Shown here one piece after another: positions 12,367 to 20,602 of a stretch of 64,000 nucleotides of DNA. Source of the DNA: Neoakkermansia glycaniphila (GTDB lineage: Bacteria; Verrucomicrobiota; Verrucomicrobiia; Verrucomicrobiales; Akkermansiaceae); the NCBI RefSeq assembly GCF_001683795.1, contig NZ_LIGX01000041.1, forward strand, positions 239,910 to 303,909, in the 5' to 3' direction. The translations under genes were made by a program, and so were the position numbers. How positions within the stretch are numbered: position 1 is the first letter of the stretch; each line of letters starts with the position of its first letter. The notes below the pieces were generated by a model that searched no databases, was not told the DNA's origin, and saw only the letters and a program-made list of their open reading frames with translations.

Positions 12367-12927
12367 TCAGGGGTGTTTTTCCTTGTTTTTGCGTTTGGAT
12401 TGAATGTATTTGACCAATGAGATGATTTCGGAACGGCGGTAGAAGCAGCGGTTTCTGAGGCCACGTTGCGTCATGATGCGTACGACGGTGACTTGAAGGC
12501 GTCCGCTGTGAGTGTAGCGGTAGAGCGCGCTGCGGGCCAGTCCGAGGAGGGCGATGGCTTCTTCGGTGTTGAGCAGTTTGCGCGGCTGGGTTTTGACGAT
12601 GGGTGCGCTGTTTCGGGCAATGTCTTCGACATGTTTGCGGTTCCAGTATATTTCCGGCGGCCCGTCCGGGCGGCGTACGCGGTGGAATTTGACTTTGCTT
12701 GCGCCCAGTTTCCGCCGGACGGCGGGTGCGCTGCAGTGCAGGAGCCGCATGGCTTCTCTGGTGGTGATACCCCATGAAGGTGCTTTGGCATACGCCTTGC
12801 CGGTTCGTTTGTCGATGCCCGGAGAGATGTTGAGTATCGATTCCGGGTAAATGACTCCCGGCAGGTTGATGAGTTTGATTCCTCCTTTGCCGATGAGTGT
12901 TCTCGGGATGTGGTGCGGGTGTGGCAT
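12367..12927 (-). CDS. Helix-turn-helix DNA-binding protein
   Basis: A 186-residue protein with two helix-turn-helix-like units: GITTREAMRLLHCSAPAVRRKLGA near the middle, and LNTEEAIALLGLARSALYRYTHSGRL towards the end, followed by a region ending in a basic tail (YIQSKRKNKEKHP). The second resembles MerR/excisionase-type HTH_17 domains. The frame is open to 13014 but the ATG at 12927 (MPHPHHIPRTLIGKGG) is preferred, since the alternative start lies inside a perfect 9-7-9 inverted repeat (12994-13018) that looks like its operator. No mobile-element genes are adjacent, so it is more likely a chromosomal regulator than an excisionase. Target unknown. Confidence 0.75.
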   Translation of the reverse strand: MPHPHHIPRTLIGKGGIKLINLPGVIYPESILNISPGIDKRTGKAYAKAPSWGITTREAMRLLHCSAPAVRRKLGASKVKFHRVRRPDGPPEIYWNRKHVEDIARNSAPIVKTQPRKLLNTEEAIALLGLARSALYRYTHSGRLQVTVVRIMTQRGLRNRCFYRRSEIISLVKYIQSKRKNKEKHP

Positions 12928-12993
12928 GATTTTTGTGTCGTGGTTCGGGGTTGAGGCTCCCTGCGTAAAATACAGGAAGCCGTTTTCGTGGTC

Positions 12994-13018
12994 TTGTTTG
13001 ATCGGTAGTATCAAACAA
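12994..13018. promoter_or_regulatory. Perfect 9-7-9 inverted repeat, probable operator
   Basis: TTGTTTGAT and ATCAAACAA flank 7 nt, 67 bp upstream of the HTH gene start. Arms and spacing suit a dimeric regulator, probably the HTH protein itself. Confidence 0.55.
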
Positions 13019-13145
13019 TGAGTGTTTTATGATGTGCATGAGGTGGATTCGATGCAACAAGAAAAATAGAGTTTTTTGTAATGAATTGATGGAGAGAGTT
13101 CTGTATGGAAAAATATGCCTGATATTTTCATGTTAATCATTAATC

Positions 13146-13191
13146 TAACATAACGGTTAGGTTGTATGTTATTCAATTTTCTAACATGTTA
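13146..13191. promoter_or_regulatory. Cluster of TAACAT half-sites upstream of the M16 gene
   Basis: TAACAT (13146), its complement ATGTTA (13166) and a perfect palindrome TAACATGTTA (13182-13191) occur within 46 bp in the A+T-rich gap between the divergent HTH and M16 genes. Confidence 0.35.
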
Positions 13192-13229
13192 TATATTGTT
13201 TTCAGTCCTGTTCATGTCCTCTTTGTCTC

Positions 13230-13258
13230 TTGACATACATGGGTGGGTGTGGCAGATA
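13230..13258 (+). promoter_or_regulatory. Possible promoter of the M16 peptidase gene
   Basis: TTGACA (13230-13235) and a weak -10 CAGATA (13253-13258) are 17 bp apart, 10 nt before the ATG at 13269. The -35 is consensus, the -10 is poor. Confidence 0.35.
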
Positions 13259-13268
13259 GAGAAGCAAT

Positions 13269-16200
13269 ATGAATAATCAACATATTTCCGCAAGGATGAC
13301 TCTTGCCCTGTTGTGCCTGAGTCTAGCCCATTATGCCCAGGCCGGGCAGGTTCAGCAGGCTCCTCTTTCACCCGCCAAGGCGGCGGCGTCTGTGCCCGTC
13401 CGCGATACGTTGCAGCAGGATCCTTCTCTTGTGGTCGGCAAGCTGGATAACGGTTTGACCTATTACATCCGCCCGACGGCGGAACCCAAGGGTCGTGCCA
13501 GTGTGCGGTTGTATGTGAAGACCGGCTCGCTGAATGAAGACGAGTCGAACAAGGGGATTTCCCATTTTATCGAACATCTTGAGTTCAACGGCAGCCGTAA
13601 TTTCAAGCGTGGAGAGCTGATTCCCAATATGCAGCGCCTCGGTCTCGGCTTCGGCGGAGATGCGAATGCCTATACGGGGTTCCTACAGACGGTTTACATG
13701 CTGGATCTTCCGAAGCTTGATGAGGAGACGGTCGATTTTGCCATGAAGGTGATGCGTGATTTCGCGGACGGTGCGACGCTTGAAGCGGATGCCATCGACA
13801 AGGAGCGCGGTATTATCATGAGCGAACTGAAGGTGCGGGATTCGACTTCCTACCGCGTGCTCAAGCAGCAGATGGATTTCCTGTTGAACGGTTCCAAGGT
13901 GGCTCAGTATATGCCGATCGGGGAAGAGGAGTTCATCATGAACGGCCAGCGCGATAAGTTCCTCGATTATTACGGCAAGCATTATATCCCCGGGCGCATG
14001 AGTGTGGTGATTTCCGGCGATATTACCCCGGAGCAGGGCAAGCAGTGGGTCGAGAAGTATTTCGGCTCCATGGAAGCGAAGGAAGACAATTTCAAGCAGG
14101 AGCTTGGCGCATTGAAGGATATGGGGCTTGCCGCCCGCGTGTTCAAGGATCCTGAGGGTTCGAATGCCAGCGTGTCCATCCAGATGATATCGCCGTTTGC
14201 GGAAAAACCCGATACGGTTGAACAGCGGCTGGAGGATATGCCTCTCGAAATGGCGTTTTCGATGCTGAACAGACGTCTTGAGCGCATGCTTGAGAAAGCG
14301 GAATGCCCTTACATCAAAGCCGGTGCAGGGAAGGGCGATATGCTGCGTGTGGCGGATATGGTTTCCATCAGTTCGGCGACGAACCCCGACAAGTGGAAGC
14401 CGACGCTTGAAGCGATCGAGCAGGAGATGCGCCGCGCATGCGAATACGGTTTCCAGCCTGAAGAGTTGGAGGAGGCCAAGGCATCGATGCTGAACGGTCT
14501 CAATGATGCGGTTCGTTCATGGCCCACCGTGACGTCGTCCCGGATTGCCAAGGGCATCGTGTCCACTCTGGATGACAATACCGTTTTTACGGCTCCGGAA
14601 GAAGATTTGCGCGTAGTGAACAAGGGTTTTGCCACATTGACTCCCGAGCTGTGCCATGCCGCTCTCAAGAAGGCATGGGATGCGGACAAGGCCCGTATCG
14701 TCGTATCCGGCAAGCTGGGCGATGATGCGACGGATGAAGCAGTGATGAAGGCGTACAAGGATTCTCAGCAGGTTCCCGTTCAGGCATACAAGTCGGAAGG
14801 TTCCAAGGCATTTGCCTACGATGATTGCGGAACGCCCGGCAAGGTGGCGGCCCGCCAGGAGATTGCCGATCTGGGCATTACCCAGCTGACGTTGAGCAAT
14901 GGCGTGAAGGTGAACCTGAAGCCCACGGATTTCTCGAAGAACAGCATTTCCGTGAAGGCCCAGATCGACGGCGGCGTGAAGTCGATGCCGAAGGATAGGG
15001 CCGGCCTGTGGGTTCTGGCTCCGGTCATCATGGGTGGCGGCGGTCTGGAGAAACATTCCTCCAACGACTTGCAGCGCCTGCTGGCAGGCCGCACGGTCGG
15101 CGTAGGGTTCGATCTGGACGACAAGCATTTCTCTCTGGGCGGTTCGACCAAGATGAACGACCTTGAGCTGCAATTGAAGCTGCTTGTGGCTAATATTCTT
15201 CACCCCGGATACCGTCCCGAAGCCGAGGTGCAGTTCCGCCGCATGATCGACCTGCTGTATGCCCAGCTGGCGCATGATCCGGATGGCGTGTTCCAGCAGA
15301 AGGTGCCTGCCTATCTGTACCGGAACGATGTGCGTCTCTCCTTCCCGGAAAAGGAACAGTTGAGCGCTCGCACGAGCGACCAGGTGCGCGAGTGGCTGAC
15401 GCCCTATCTGCAGAATGCCCCGATGGAAGTGACGCTGACAGGCGATTTCAAGGTGGACGATGTGATTCCCCTTCTGGAAAAGACGATCGGCGCGATGCCG
15501 CAGCGCAAGACGGAGTTCGCCAAATATTCCGGTGCCGATGTGACGCTGGATATGGCTCCATGGGGCGAAACGAAGACGTTCGAATACCCGTCGTCGATCG
15601 ACCGTACGATCGTGGCGCAGGTTCGCCCCTGCGGCGACGGCATGGACAAGAAGCGCAACCGCCGCTTGAATGTGCTGAAATCCGTGTTGCGTGAACGTTT
15701 GTTCGACGGTATCCGCGCCAAGCTCGGCGAGGCCTATTCGCCGTCCGTCGATCTCGATCTGAATCCGACCTACAAGGATGCCGCCCGCATGATCATCAAC
15801 TGCCCCGGCGTGAAGCGCAACCATGACAAGGTACGTGCCGCGATCAATATCATCTCGACGGAACTCGGCCGCGGACAGATCACGGAAAAAGAATTCGAAT
15901 GCGCCATCCGCCCGATCATCACGGCTGCCGAAAAGGCCTTGCGGACGAACGGCTACTGGATGGGAGTCGCGGCGGATTCCCAGTCGGAACCCGAGAATAT
16001 CGAACTTGCCCGCAATCTGATTAATGACCTTAAGTCCATTACTCTGGATGAACTGAATGTTCTGGCCAAGGAAGTGTTCGGCAACGACAAGGCGACCGGC
16101 ATCAGCATCATGCCCGATATGGGCGGCACGAAGGAGGTCGCCCCGAAGGCGGGGGAGTCCGGTAAGCCGCAGGCAGCGGACGCAGATACTGCCGCGCCTG

Positions 16201-17732
16201 CCGCAATGGTTCCCGTAGCCTATTGCAGCATGTCGAAGGCGGATGCCGACTATGTGGTTGCCATCTCCGGGAAAACGGCTCAGGATCCCGCATGGAAGCA
16301 TGTGGCCGATACGCTGGTCACGAAGCATGGCGGCACTCTCGTCGTGCTGGACGGCGATGTGACATCCGGCTCCGATAAGCTGAAGAAGATGGCTCCCCGC
16401 TATCTTGCCATCGTCGGCAAGCCGGAAGAGCTTTCTCGTCCTGTCGTGACCCACTATCACAGGCTGACCCGCGAATTCGATGCCGATCCCTTCGGCGACT
16501 GCATCTGGGGCATGGTGACGGGCTATACCGCTGCCGATGCCCAGCGCATTGCCGATGCGAAGGAGCCTCTCATCATCAAGCGCGGTGGCGGTACGACGAA
16601 TATCGATGCCTCCCGCTTTGAAAAGAGCATGTGCATCACGGACTGGAAGCCGTTCCACGTTCTGGAGCAGGAAGGGTACAAGGAACCGACCGATATCCAG
16701 TACGGCGAAAAAGGCCGGCTGGGCGTGCAATCCGACAAGGTGCTTGTCGATACTCCCGAAGGCAGGAAGCTGGTCAAGGAAGGAATGGTTCACAAATTTG
16801 TGGAATTTATGGAGAAGGACAAGCCTCAATTGCTGGTGACATCCTCCCATGCGACCCAGTACAATCTGGAAATGCCGTTTGAAGTCGGCTTGATCGTTTC
16901 TTCCGATAACAAATTCCATATCCTGAAAAGACAGGATCGCAGTGCTTACGCGAGCCTGCTTTCCGGCGTTCTCTTTGGAGCGGACGAGACGAAGCTGAAG
17001 CAATTCCTCGACACCAAGCACTTCGAAACGATCAAACCGGATCAGGAACCGAAGGTTTGGCTTGCCGCCGGAAACTGCCTCTTCGGCGATGTGAAGAATA
17101 CGAAGAATTCCATGGCTGTGACGGCTCTGAGCGGCTACGGCTGCAATCAGGCGACGGGCTATACCGTCCCGTCGTGGTACGGCAAAAGCGGCTGGGGTAC
17201 TTTGGGGCTGTTTTTCAACAACCACGATGCCAGCAATCTGGCCGAAGCTTGGTATTTGAACAACCAGTTCATCCTCGACCGTACGATACGCGAATTCCCG
17301 AAGCTGATGAATGTGCAGTTCAACGGTGTCGATATCAACACTTCCCTGCGTCAGGATCAGGAATTCATCAAGGGTATTGTCCAAGCAGGCTATGGCATGG
17401 GGCAGGATCCATTGGGACTGGTGCATGACCGCGATGTCATGGCGTTCTACGGTGATCCGAAATGGGTCGCTCGCTTGGATGAATCGCATGCCAAATCTCC
17501 ATGGCATGTGACATGGCAGAAGAACGGGCTCACCGTGACGGCCAACCGCGACCAGAAGGGTGAATTTGCCGTGTGGCTGCCCGCTCGTACCGACTACAAG
17601 AGTGCGACGGTGACGGTCAACGGCCAGGAAAAACCCATCGGAGAAATCGGCGTTTTGACGAACGATTTCATCCTGCTTCGTGAGCTTGATCTCAAGAAGG
17701 GTGAGAAAGCCGAAATCAGGATGAAAAAGTAG
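13269..17732 (+). CDS. Secreted M16 zinc metallopeptidase with C-terminal cysteine-peptidase-like module
   Basis: A 1487-residue protein with signal peptide (residues 1-25). Residues about 55-950 form a pitrilysin-family M16 peptidase: zinc motif HFIEH at 99-103, downstream glutamate in the KERGIIMSELK region, and the second, inactive M16 half. After an Ala/Pro/Glu linker near 953-978 comes an extra region of about 500 residues not part of M16 enzymes. It contains PRYLAIVGKPEEL and DADPFGDCIWGMVTGYTAADAQRIA, reminiscent of C25/gingipain-like folds, with a candidate His 1194 (TSSHATQ) and Cys 1270 (AAGNCLFGD), and ends in a beta-rich region. This C-terminal assignment is by eye and tentative. 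Expected outside the inner membrane. It ends at a strong terminator, monocistronic. Confidence 0.88.
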   Translation: MNNQHISARMTLALLCLSLAHYAQAGQVQQAPLSPAKAAASVPVRDTLQQDPSLVVGKLDNGLTYYIRPTAEPKGRASVRLYVKTGSLNEDESNKGISHFIEHLEFNGSRNFKRGELIPNMQRLGLGFGGDANAYTGFLQTVYMLDLPKLDEETVDFAMKVMRDFADGATLEADAIDKERGIIMSELKVRDSTSYRVLKQQMDFLLNGSKVAQYMPIGEEEFIMNGQRDKFLDYYGKHYIPGRMSVVISGDITPEQGKQWVEKYFGSMEAKEDNFKQELGALKDMGLAARVFKDPEGSNASVSIQMISPFAEKPDTVEQRLEDMPLEMAFSMLNRRLERMLEKAECPYIKAGAGKGDMLRVADMVSISSATNPDKWKPTLEAIEQEMRRACEYGFQPEELEEAKASMLNGLNDAVRSWPTVTSSRIAKGIVSTLDDNTVFTAPEEDLRVVNKGFATLTPELCHAALKKAWDADKARIVVSGKLGDDATDEAVMKAYKDSQQVPVQAYKSEGSKAFAYDDCGTPGKVAARQEIADLGITQLTLSNGVKVNLKPTDFSKNSISVKAQIDGGVKSMPKDRAGLWVLAPVIMGGGGLEKHSSNDLQRLLAGRTVGVGFDLDDKHFSLGGSTKMNDLELQLKLLVANILHPGYRPEAEVQFRRMIDLLYAQLAHDPDGVFQQKVPAYLYRNDVRLSFPEKEQLSARTSDQVREWLTPYLQNAPMEVTLTGDFKVDDVIPLLEKTIGAMPQRKTEFAKYSGADVTLDMAPWGETKTFEYPSSIDRTIVAQVRPCGDGMDKKRNRRLNVLKSVLRERLFDGIRAKLGEAYSPSVDLDLNPTYKDAARMIINCPGVKRNHDKVRAAINIISTELGRGQITEKEFECAIRPIITAAEKALRTNGYWMGVAADSQSEPENIELARNLINDLKSITLDELNVLAKEVFGNDKATGISIMPDMGGTKEVAPKAGESGKPQAADADTAAPAAMVPVAYCSMSKADADYVVAISGKTAQDPAWKHVADTLVTKHGGTLVVLDGDVTSGSDKLKKMAPRYLAIVGKPEELSRPVVTHYHRLTREFDADPFGDCIWGMVTGYTAADAQRIADAKEPLIIKRGGGTTNIDASRFEKSMCITDWKPFHVLEQEGYKEPTDIQYGEKGRLGVQSDKVLVDTPEGRKLVKEGMVHKFVEFMEKDKPQLLVTSSHATQYNLEMPFEVGLIVSSDNKFHILKRQDRSAYASLLSGVLFGADETKLKQFLDTKHFETIKPDQEPKVWLAAGNCLFGDVKNTKNSMAVTALSGYGCNQATGYTVPSWYGKSGWGTLGLFFNNHDASNLAEAWYLNNQFILDRTIREFPKLMNVQFNGVDINTSLRQDQEFIKGIVQAGYGMGQDPLGLVHDRDVMAFYGDPKWVARLDESHAKSPWHVTWQKNGLTVTANRDQKGEFAVWLPARTDYKSATVTVNGQEKPIGEIGVLTNDFILLRELDLKKGEKAEIRMKK

Positions 17733-17756
17733 GGATTATCTGCCACGATATCTTTC

Positions 17757-17787
17757 AACCGCTTCCTCGATGGGGAAGCGGTTTTTT
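17757..17787 (+). terminator. Rho-independent terminator of the M16 gene
   Basis: AACCGCTTCC and GGAAGCGGTT pair across a 7-nt loop and lead into a T run, 25 bp after the stop codon. Confidence 0.85.
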
Positions 17788-17840
17788 CGTGCCGCATGGA
17801 AACGGAATGGAAAATGGCAGCCGTGGCAGCTCTCCCTGAA

Positions 17841-17869
17841 ATAAAAGAAGGCAGCCGGAGGGTTGCCTT
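17841..17869 (-). terminator. Terminator of the GH18 gene
   Basis: Read on the minus strand AAGGCA pairs with TGCCTT and is followed by CTTTTATTT, just after the GH18 stop. Confidence 0.6.
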
Positions 17870-17894
17870 GTATGGTGTGTGCTGTGTGTTTGCG

Positions 17895-18881
17895 TCACCG
17901 CTTGCAGGCTTCGTCGAGTACGCGGAGAATGGATTGAGGTGAGGAATAGGGAGCATCCATCGTCAACTCCCAGGTGAACACGCCGCCGTAGCCGTTCTTC
18001 TTGGCGAAATCGACTTTCGAACGGATCAGGGGTTGGCCGCTATAATAGTAGGTGGCTCCGTTCTCCGGATTGACCCATGTGTTTTCATTCGGTTTGGCTC
18101 CCTTGGAGATCATGAAATTGTAGCCGAGGGCGGTAGGTTTGGCATTCCTGTTTTTCTGCATGTCCACCATGCCGTAGACGGGCAGGCCGATCATCAGTTT
18201 ACGGCGGGGAACCCCCGCTTTTTCAAAACGGTCGAGCACCTGCTTGGTCTCATTGACCGACATGGCATTGCGCGTGCTGTAATAGAACTGGATATTGATG
18301 TGATCCAAATAGGGCTGTACAGCAGCGGATTTGGCAATGTAATGGGGGCCTGTACCTACGGAATTGGCAATGGCGAGCTTGGCCTTCCTGCAAGCGGCGG
18401 AAAGAGACTTCAGGACATCGGCATAAACATTGGCCGGAATATCGTCATTGCCTTCCCAGTCGATATCAACGCCAGTGAAACCGTATTTTTTGCAGAGATT
18501 CACTGTTTCCTTCGCGAGGGTGTCGGTAGCCTGTTTGTTTTTGGAGACGGCTCTCAGGTCGCCGAGGCCCAGCCAGATTTGGCTTTTCGGCGATTTGGCC
18601 TTTTTCAATTTCGCCAGGGCTTCTTCAAACTTCCGATCGACGGTCAATTTACCCTTGGCATCCGGAACGAGAGGAGAGAAAAAAATGAGAACTTCGATAT
18701 TCTGGATTTGCTCGGCATTGGGGCCACCCTGTTTTTCAAAGCGGTTCCAGACATAGTAATCGCTTCTCAGGAAAGAAGAATGATCTTTTTGTGGAGAAGC
18801 CGGTTCCTGTTTCGCCGGAAGGGGTGTCGTCAACGCACAAAACAGGGATGTTGCAAGAGTCAGGCGAAAGATATTGTTCAT
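17895..18881 (-). CDS. Secreted glycoside hydrolase family 18 protein
   Basis: A 328-residue enzyme with a signal peptide (MNNIFRLTLATSLFCALTTPLPA). The GH18 catalytic motif is present as GFTGVDIDWEG with Asp139, Asp141 and Glu143 as the catalytic acid. Other GH18 strand-end features are the YVWNRFEKQG start, INIQFYYSTRN and GVFTWELTMD. Family members are chitinases or endo-beta-N-acetylglucosaminidases (EndoF/H type) that cut after GlcNAc; the short single-domain form and the mucin-degrader context favour release of N-glycans or GlcNAc-containing glycans, but substrate is not readable from sequence. Start 18881 is chosen for the signal peptide; the frame extends 21 codons further upstream. 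Confidence 0.88.
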   Translation of the reverse strand: MNNIFRLTLATSLFCALTTPLPAKQEPASPQKDHSSFLRSDYYVWNRFEKQGGPNAEQIQNIEVLIFFSPLVPDAKGKLTVDRKFEEALAKLKKAKSPKSQIWLGLGDLRAVSKNKQATDTLAKETVNLCKKYGFTGVDIDWEGNDDIPANVYADVLKSLSAACRKAKLAIANSVGTGPHYIAKSAAVQPYLDHINIQFYYSTRNAMSVNETKQVLDRFEKAGVPRRKLMIGLPVYGMVDMQKNRNAKPTALGYNFMISKGAKPNENTWVNPENGATYYYSGQPLIRSKVDFAKKNGYGGVFTWELTMDAPYSSPQSILRVLDEACKR

Positions 18882-19113
18882 ATGATGGATATGGAAAGAG
18901 TCAGAAACGGAATGGCCGGGGTGTATGGATACCATTGCCTGCACAGTGGGATATAATGAAAAAGATCCGGCAAGTCGAGAGAAAACTTCATGGAGGATTG
19001 GCCGTTGCTGGAAGGGTGTGCGGCTTGTTGGTTCAAAGCATGCCCTGTTGCGGATACCGAATGGAAAGAATGGGAGGAAACATGAAGAATTGAAAGAAAA
19101 TTGAAAAATATGG

Positions 19114-19141
19114 TTGACATTATCGAGAAAACCGATATACT
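19114..19141 (+). promoter_or_regulatory. tRNA-Arg promoter
   Basis: TTGACA (19114-19119), 16-bp spacer, TATACT (19136-19141), 36 nt before the mature tRNA. Near-consensus. Confidence 0.8.
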
Positions 19142-19177
19142 CCCCTCACCGCGAAAGCGGTCGCCGAATCGGTGAAA

Positions 19178-19254
<77 letters not shown>

Positions 19255-19331
19255 TCTCCGACAGTGCGTGAGAAAAAAATCTGACCCGCTTTGAACAAAA
19301 GTGGGTTCTTTTGTCTCTAAACTATACAAGT

Positions 19332-19695
19332 GGGGGCGCCTTGGTTTCGACTGGATGCTTGAGGTGCTGGCTGCATGTGATGGTTGATCGGCTGGCCATC
19401 TAAAAAGCCGTTCAAAACAATAAATGCAAACTATTCTGAAGAAGAATACGCATTGGCTGCTTAATTAGCCGGCCACGTCAGACACCCGACGCCTACTAGG
19501 GTGAAAGACGCCAACTTAGTAGGCTGGTGCGATGCGGGGAGACCGCGCTGACCACGAGACAACCACAGGTCCCTAGCGAGTTGCAAAGCTGTCGTATGGC
19601 GAAGCAAACGCAAATGCAGCTACATACGTCTGAACATGGAGATGCCGGCAGTGACGGCGTTCAGGACAGGGGTTCGACTCCCCTCGCCTCCACCA
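19332..19695 (+). ncRNA. ssrA: Transfer-messenger RNA (tmRNA)
   Basis: One-piece tmRNA of about 364 nt that rescues stalled ribosomes. The 5' end GGGGGCG pairs with the 3' CGCCTCC before ACCA, and the T arm reads GGGGTTCGACTCCCC, both standard. The tag reading frame runs from the GCA at 19426 to TAA at 19462-19464 and encodes ANYSEEEYALAA, whose ALAA end is the usual ClpXP/ClpAP degradation signal. A terminator follows 10 bp after the CCA. Confidence 0.95.
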
Positions 19696-19704
19696 CTCAA
19701 TTTC

Positions 19705-19743
19705 AATCGCAAGTGCTTCACAGTAAGCGCTTGCGATTTTTGT
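19705..19743 (+). terminator. tmRNA terminator
   Basis: AATCGCAAGTGCTT and AAGCGCTTGCGATT pair (one G-U) across 6 nt and run into TTTTTG. Confidence 0.85.
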
Positions 19744-20022
19744 TTGCCCAAAAGTGTATCATTTTTTGTATCAGTTGTCTTTCAAAGTTGCGTCGCATTC
19801 TGATGGATTTGAATGACGCCAATACCCCCTTCCGACAGGGCAAACAGCCTCTAAACACTCTCCATCCGGGCACAAAAGCGCCCTTTCCCGCCTGCAACAG
19901 GAAAGGACCGGATACACCCCGGAACACATCGCCGGTCCGAAGGCGGAAGCCCGACGAACCGGTTGTACTCCGCATTCACCTTGCGCTGCCGGGAGTCCTT
20001 GTTCGTTCGGCGGAGTTTGGGC
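19744..20022. other. Gene-free stretch downstream of tmRNA
   Basis: No supported gene. An 85-codon minus-strand frame overlaps the tmRNA terminator and has no recognisable protein. The A/T-rich start of this stretch (19744-19800) contrasts with the rest; tmRNA 3' ends are common integration sites, but no integrase or duplicated CCA-end sequence was found here. Confidence 0.5.
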
Positions 20023-20051
20023 TTGATTCCGGCAGGGCGCTTTGCTAGCAT
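20023..20051 (+). promoter_or_regulatory. Promoter of the 20061 lipoprotein, near-leaderless
   Basis: TTGATT (20023-20028), 17-bp spacer, TAGCAT (20046-20051), then 9 nt to ATG at 20061. Confidence 0.6.
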
Positions 20052-20060
20052 GCTGGTGTT

Positions 20061-20600
20061 ATGCGTTTTTCCGTGCCGCTTGCCGCTTTGTTGTCGGCAG
20101 TGATGTTTTCTTCCTGTTCGACGGTGCAACCGTCGGCGGATGTTCCGGTTGCCGAGGAGTCGGTGTCGGGTTTCGTGCGTACGCGCTATTGCGCGAAAGC
20201 AGGAGAGGATGTACGCAAGGAGGCTGAGAAGGCGAAGGCGGATGCTGCCGTTGCCGATGGAGGCGCATCCGACGGTTCTGAGGCTTTGGCAGGGGGTGCC
20301 CCTGATTCGATGGTGCCCGCACCGGAGTTGAGTCCGGCTGCCGTGGCTCCTGCTGAAAGTTCTGCAGCGCCGCCTGCGTCGATGGTGATGCAGAACGACG
20401 GGACGGCTTCTTCTTCTTCGATGAGAGCTCCCCGCGATGCGTCGCTTGAGGCGCTGTTGTCCGAGCCGAAGGCCAGTGCTCCCGTGCTGCAGGCTCCACC
20501 GCCTCCGGCTGCGGAGTTGAGGGGGCTGCGTTCGCCCCAGTTGCCGACGGGGCTGCCGATGTCTCTCGACGGTAAGATTCTTCAACAACAAGGCGAGTAA
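20061..20600 (+). CDS. Putative lipoprotein, unknown
   Basis: A 179-residue protein with a lipoprotein signal peptide ending FSSC (Cys near residue 19), then a low-complexity Ala/Pro/Ser/Glu-rich body with no folded domain visible and a C-terminal LRSPQLPTGLPMSLDGKILQQQGE. Likely anchored in the inner or outer membrane. The next gene starts 2 nt after its stop codon, so it is the first gene of an operon with the RlmD-like methyltransferase, GNAT and DtxR-type genes. Function unknown. Confidence 0.75.
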   Translation: MRFSVPLAALLSAVMFSSCSTVQPSADVPVAEESVSGFVRTRYCAKAGEDVRKEAEKAKADAAVADGGASDGSEALAGGAPDSMVPAPELSPAAVAPAESSAAPPASMVMQNDGTASSSSMRAPRDASLEALLSEPKASAPVLQAPPPPAAELRGLRSPQLPTGLPMSLDGKILQQQGE

Positions 20601-20602
20601 AG

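Noticed and set aside
14517..17507. 996-codon minus-strand open frame antisense to the M16 gene
   Set aside because: Codon pattern mirrors the M16 gene; translation is His/Arg/Gly/Leu-rich with no motif and no signal for a start.
19718..19975. 85-codon minus-strand frame after tmRNA considered as integrase remnant
   Set aside because: No tyrosine-recombinase motif and no duplicated tmRNA end was found; left as intergenic.
19527..20048. 173-codon open frame covering the tmRNA 3' half
   Set aside because: It lies inside the tmRNA and its terminator; no protein-like features.
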